Source: Luteococcus sanguinis (lineage in GTDB: Bacteria > Actinomycetota > Actinomycetes > Propionibacteriales > Propionibacteriaceae). Taken from it: a DNA stretch of 64,000 nucleotides. How positions within the stretch are numbered: position 1 is the first letter of the stretch; each line of letters opens with the position of its first letter. The stretch is taken from positions 182,705-246,704 of the forward strand of contig NZ_BAAAKI010000010.1 in assembly GCF_039527675.1 (NCBI RefSeq), written 5' to 3'. The notes beneath the pieces were generated by a model, which saw only the letters and a list, made by a program, of their open reading frames with translations, searched no databases and was not told the DNA's origin. Shown in pieces: positions 62,923 to 64,000 of this stretch. Position numbers and translations under genes: made by a program.

Positions 62923-62944
62923 CAACCTACGGTACCGTAGGTTG
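62923..62944. promoter_or_regulatory. Perfect 22-bp palindrome between divergent hemolysin III and uppS genes
   Basis: CAACCTACGGT and its exact complement ACCGTAGGTTG form a perfect 22-bp dyad one base from the hemolysin III start codon. The size and symmetry fit a TetR-type operator controlling one or both divergent genes. No regulator gene is adjacent. Confidence 0.7.
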
Positions 62945-62999
62945 GCGCTGGGGCAACATCGGTGGACGTTTCGGCCGCACGGCTGGATATTGTGGCGCC

Positions 63000-63809
63000 A
63001 TGGCAGGCATGGAACGATTCAGCGAGGCGATCGATCGTCTCCACCCCTCCGGCCTCCTCTACTCCACCTACGAGTCGCGCCTGAGCGCAGAGCTCGACCG
63101 ATCAAACCTTCCCCAGCACATCGCCGTGCTGGCGGACGGAAACCGTCGTTGGGCCCGCATGAACGCTCCCGACCAGCCCCTGGTTGCCGGCTACCGTGCG
63201 GGTGCCGGCAAGCTCGAGGACTTCTGTGGCTGGTGCGACGAGGTCGGCATCAAGGTCATCACGCTGTGGGTCCTCTCCACCGAGAACCTCTCCCGCGCCG
63301 GGGACGACGAGCTCCAGCCTCTTCTGGACGTGATTCAGCAGCTGGTGCTCGATCTTGCAGCCAAGGGAACGTGGCGAGTCCAGATCGTCGGCGACCGGGC
63401 TCTGCTCCCCCAAGCCATGTCGGACGCGCTGTCCGAGGCCCAGGAACGGACGTCCACCATCCAGGGCATGCACATCAATGTCGCGGTGGCCTATGGCGGC
63501 CGGCACGAGCTCCGCGACGCGGTCCGCTCCCTCCTGCAGGCGGAGGCCGAGAAGGGGACGCAGCTCGCGGAGTTGGCGGAGCGCCTGGAGATCGACGACA
63601 TTTCCAACCACCTGTACACGAAGGGCCAGCCCGACCCCGACCTGATCATTCGGACGAGTGGTGAGCAACGCCTCAGCGGATTCTTGATCTGGCAGAGCGC
63701 CCACAGTGAGTTCTACTTCTGTGAAGCCCTGTGGCCCGACTTCCGACGCGTGGACTTCCTGCGTGCCCTGCGCTCCTTCGCGCAACGAGAGCGTCGTTAC
63801 GGCAAGTAG
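63000..63809 (+). CDS. Short-chain cis-isoprenyl diphosphate synthase (UppS family, Rv1086-like)
   Basis: A 269-residue cis-prenyltransferase: HIAVLADGNRRWARMN (Asp46), LWVLSTENLSRAGDDELQPL, then NVAVAYGGRHELRDAV and the RTSGEQRLSGFLIWQSAHSE motif with FYFCEALWPDF. In mycobacteria Rv1086, beside hemolysin III, makes Z,E-farnesyl diphosphate; synteny suggests the same here. A longer-chain undecaprenyl synthase cannot be excluded. ATG 63000 or 63009. Confidence 0.9.
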   Translation: MAGMERFSEAIDRLHPSGLLYSTYESRLSAELDRSNLPQHIAVLADGNRRWARMNAPDQPLVAGYRAGAGKLEDFCGWCDEVGIKVITLWVLSTENLSRAGDDELQPLLDVIQQLVLDLAAKGTWRVQIVGDRALLPQAMSDALSEAQERTSTIQGMHINVAVAYGGRHELRDAVRSLLQAEAEKGTQLAELAERLEIDDISNHLYTKGQPDPDLIIRTSGEQRLSGFLIWQSAHSEFYFCEALWPDFRRVDFLRALRSFAQRERRYGK

Positions 63810-63939
63810 CCCCTGGGAGCACGCATACCTTCGACCGGGTGATCGAGGGCTTCAACTGCCGATCCACATCACCCACTCTGCGCCACCCGAATCAAAGAAC
63901 TGCAGATCCTGCACTCCAAGGCAATTGTCTGGGAAATGC

Positions 63940-63985
63940 ACAACACCCCTGACAGATGCCTTGCGGCTCCCGTCAGGGGTGTTGT
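63940..63985. terminator. Hairpin with 14-bp arms downstream of the isoprenyl transferase
   Basis: ACAACACCCCTGAC and its exact complement GTCAGGGGTGTTGT flank an 18-base loop, about 130 bases after the stop codon. Likely a transcription terminator of uppS or of a gene beyond the window. 63810-63939 holds no gene that I can see. Confidence 0.6.
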
Positions 63986-64000
63986 ATAAGTCCGGCGGCG

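Noticed and set aside
1..64000. tRNA, rRNA, CRISPR array, IS element or prophage
   Set aside because: No cloverleaf, spacer-repeat array, transposase or integrase was recognised anywhere.

Overview
The window is high-GC DNA with strong G/C third positions, frequent GTG starts, long G+C hairpins and an actinobacterial gene repertoire (DUF5997 beside a LysR-type effector domain, DUF4245 next to xseAB, PIN-PhoH fusion, hemolysin III next to a short cis-prenyltransferase, TTGTCCACA-type DnaA boxes). I infer a chromosomal contig of an actinomycete, possibly a member of the Propionibacteriaceae; the family-level guess is an inference. No rRNA, tRNA, CRISPR array, prophage or intact insertion sequence was seen. 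A 21-N assembly gap lies inside pntA.

Layout. 1-9.1 kb (mostly minus): 3' truncated pepN, a RecQ-like helicase fused to a phosphoribosyltransferase domain, a VapBC-like toxin-antitoxin pair, proton-translocating transhydrogenase pntA/pntB, and sppA. 9.2-15.1 kb: a pseudouridine synthase and ArfB-like rescue hydrolase, an MFS exporter with its MarR regulator and a strong palindrome, rarD, a HAD phosphatase, and an unusual MerR-like HTH/GHKL ATPase/DUF4325 protein. 15.3-24.3 kb (minus): a seven-gene pentulose catabolic operon running rpiB-like, membrane protein, NagD-like HAD, FGGY kinase, araB, araD, tkt. Its enzymes phosphorylate and epimerise pentuloses and feed the pentose phosphate pathway; the only transporter candidate is an uncharacterised multi-spanning membrane protein. 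24.7-35.4 kb: MFS carrier, GNAT acetyltransferase, a coupled NCS1 permease/cysteine hydrolase/AbrB-type membrane protein operon, a secreted domain-permuted GH3 glycosidase, a frameshifted FUSC protein and a CtaA-like protein.

35.4-48.9 kb: a DnaA-box cluster, ilvD, many small conserved genes (ASCH, MGMT, flavin reductase, DUF1304, SRPBCC, PfpI, SIMPL, HEAT), a TetR/CPBP divergent pair, a 5'-truncated MFS gene, DUF5997/LysR-like pair, ychF and a decayed polysaccharide-type epimerase gene. 49-64 kb: M18 aminopeptidase, rmuC, ilvA, ispH, a CPBP protein lacking expected catalytic residues, xseA-xseB, DUF4245, a spermidine-synthase-like methyltransferase-fold protein, PhoH, a GH31 glucosidase, and divergent hemolysin III/isoprenyl transferase genes separated by a perfect 22-bp palindrome.

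The best candidates for something not well described are the HTH-ATPase-DUF4325 regulator (14.1-15.1 kb), the pentulose operon with its orphan membrane protein, the RecQ-PRT fusion, and several structured intergenic sequences (DnaA-box cluster, 17-bp and 21-bp tandem arrays, long palindromes).
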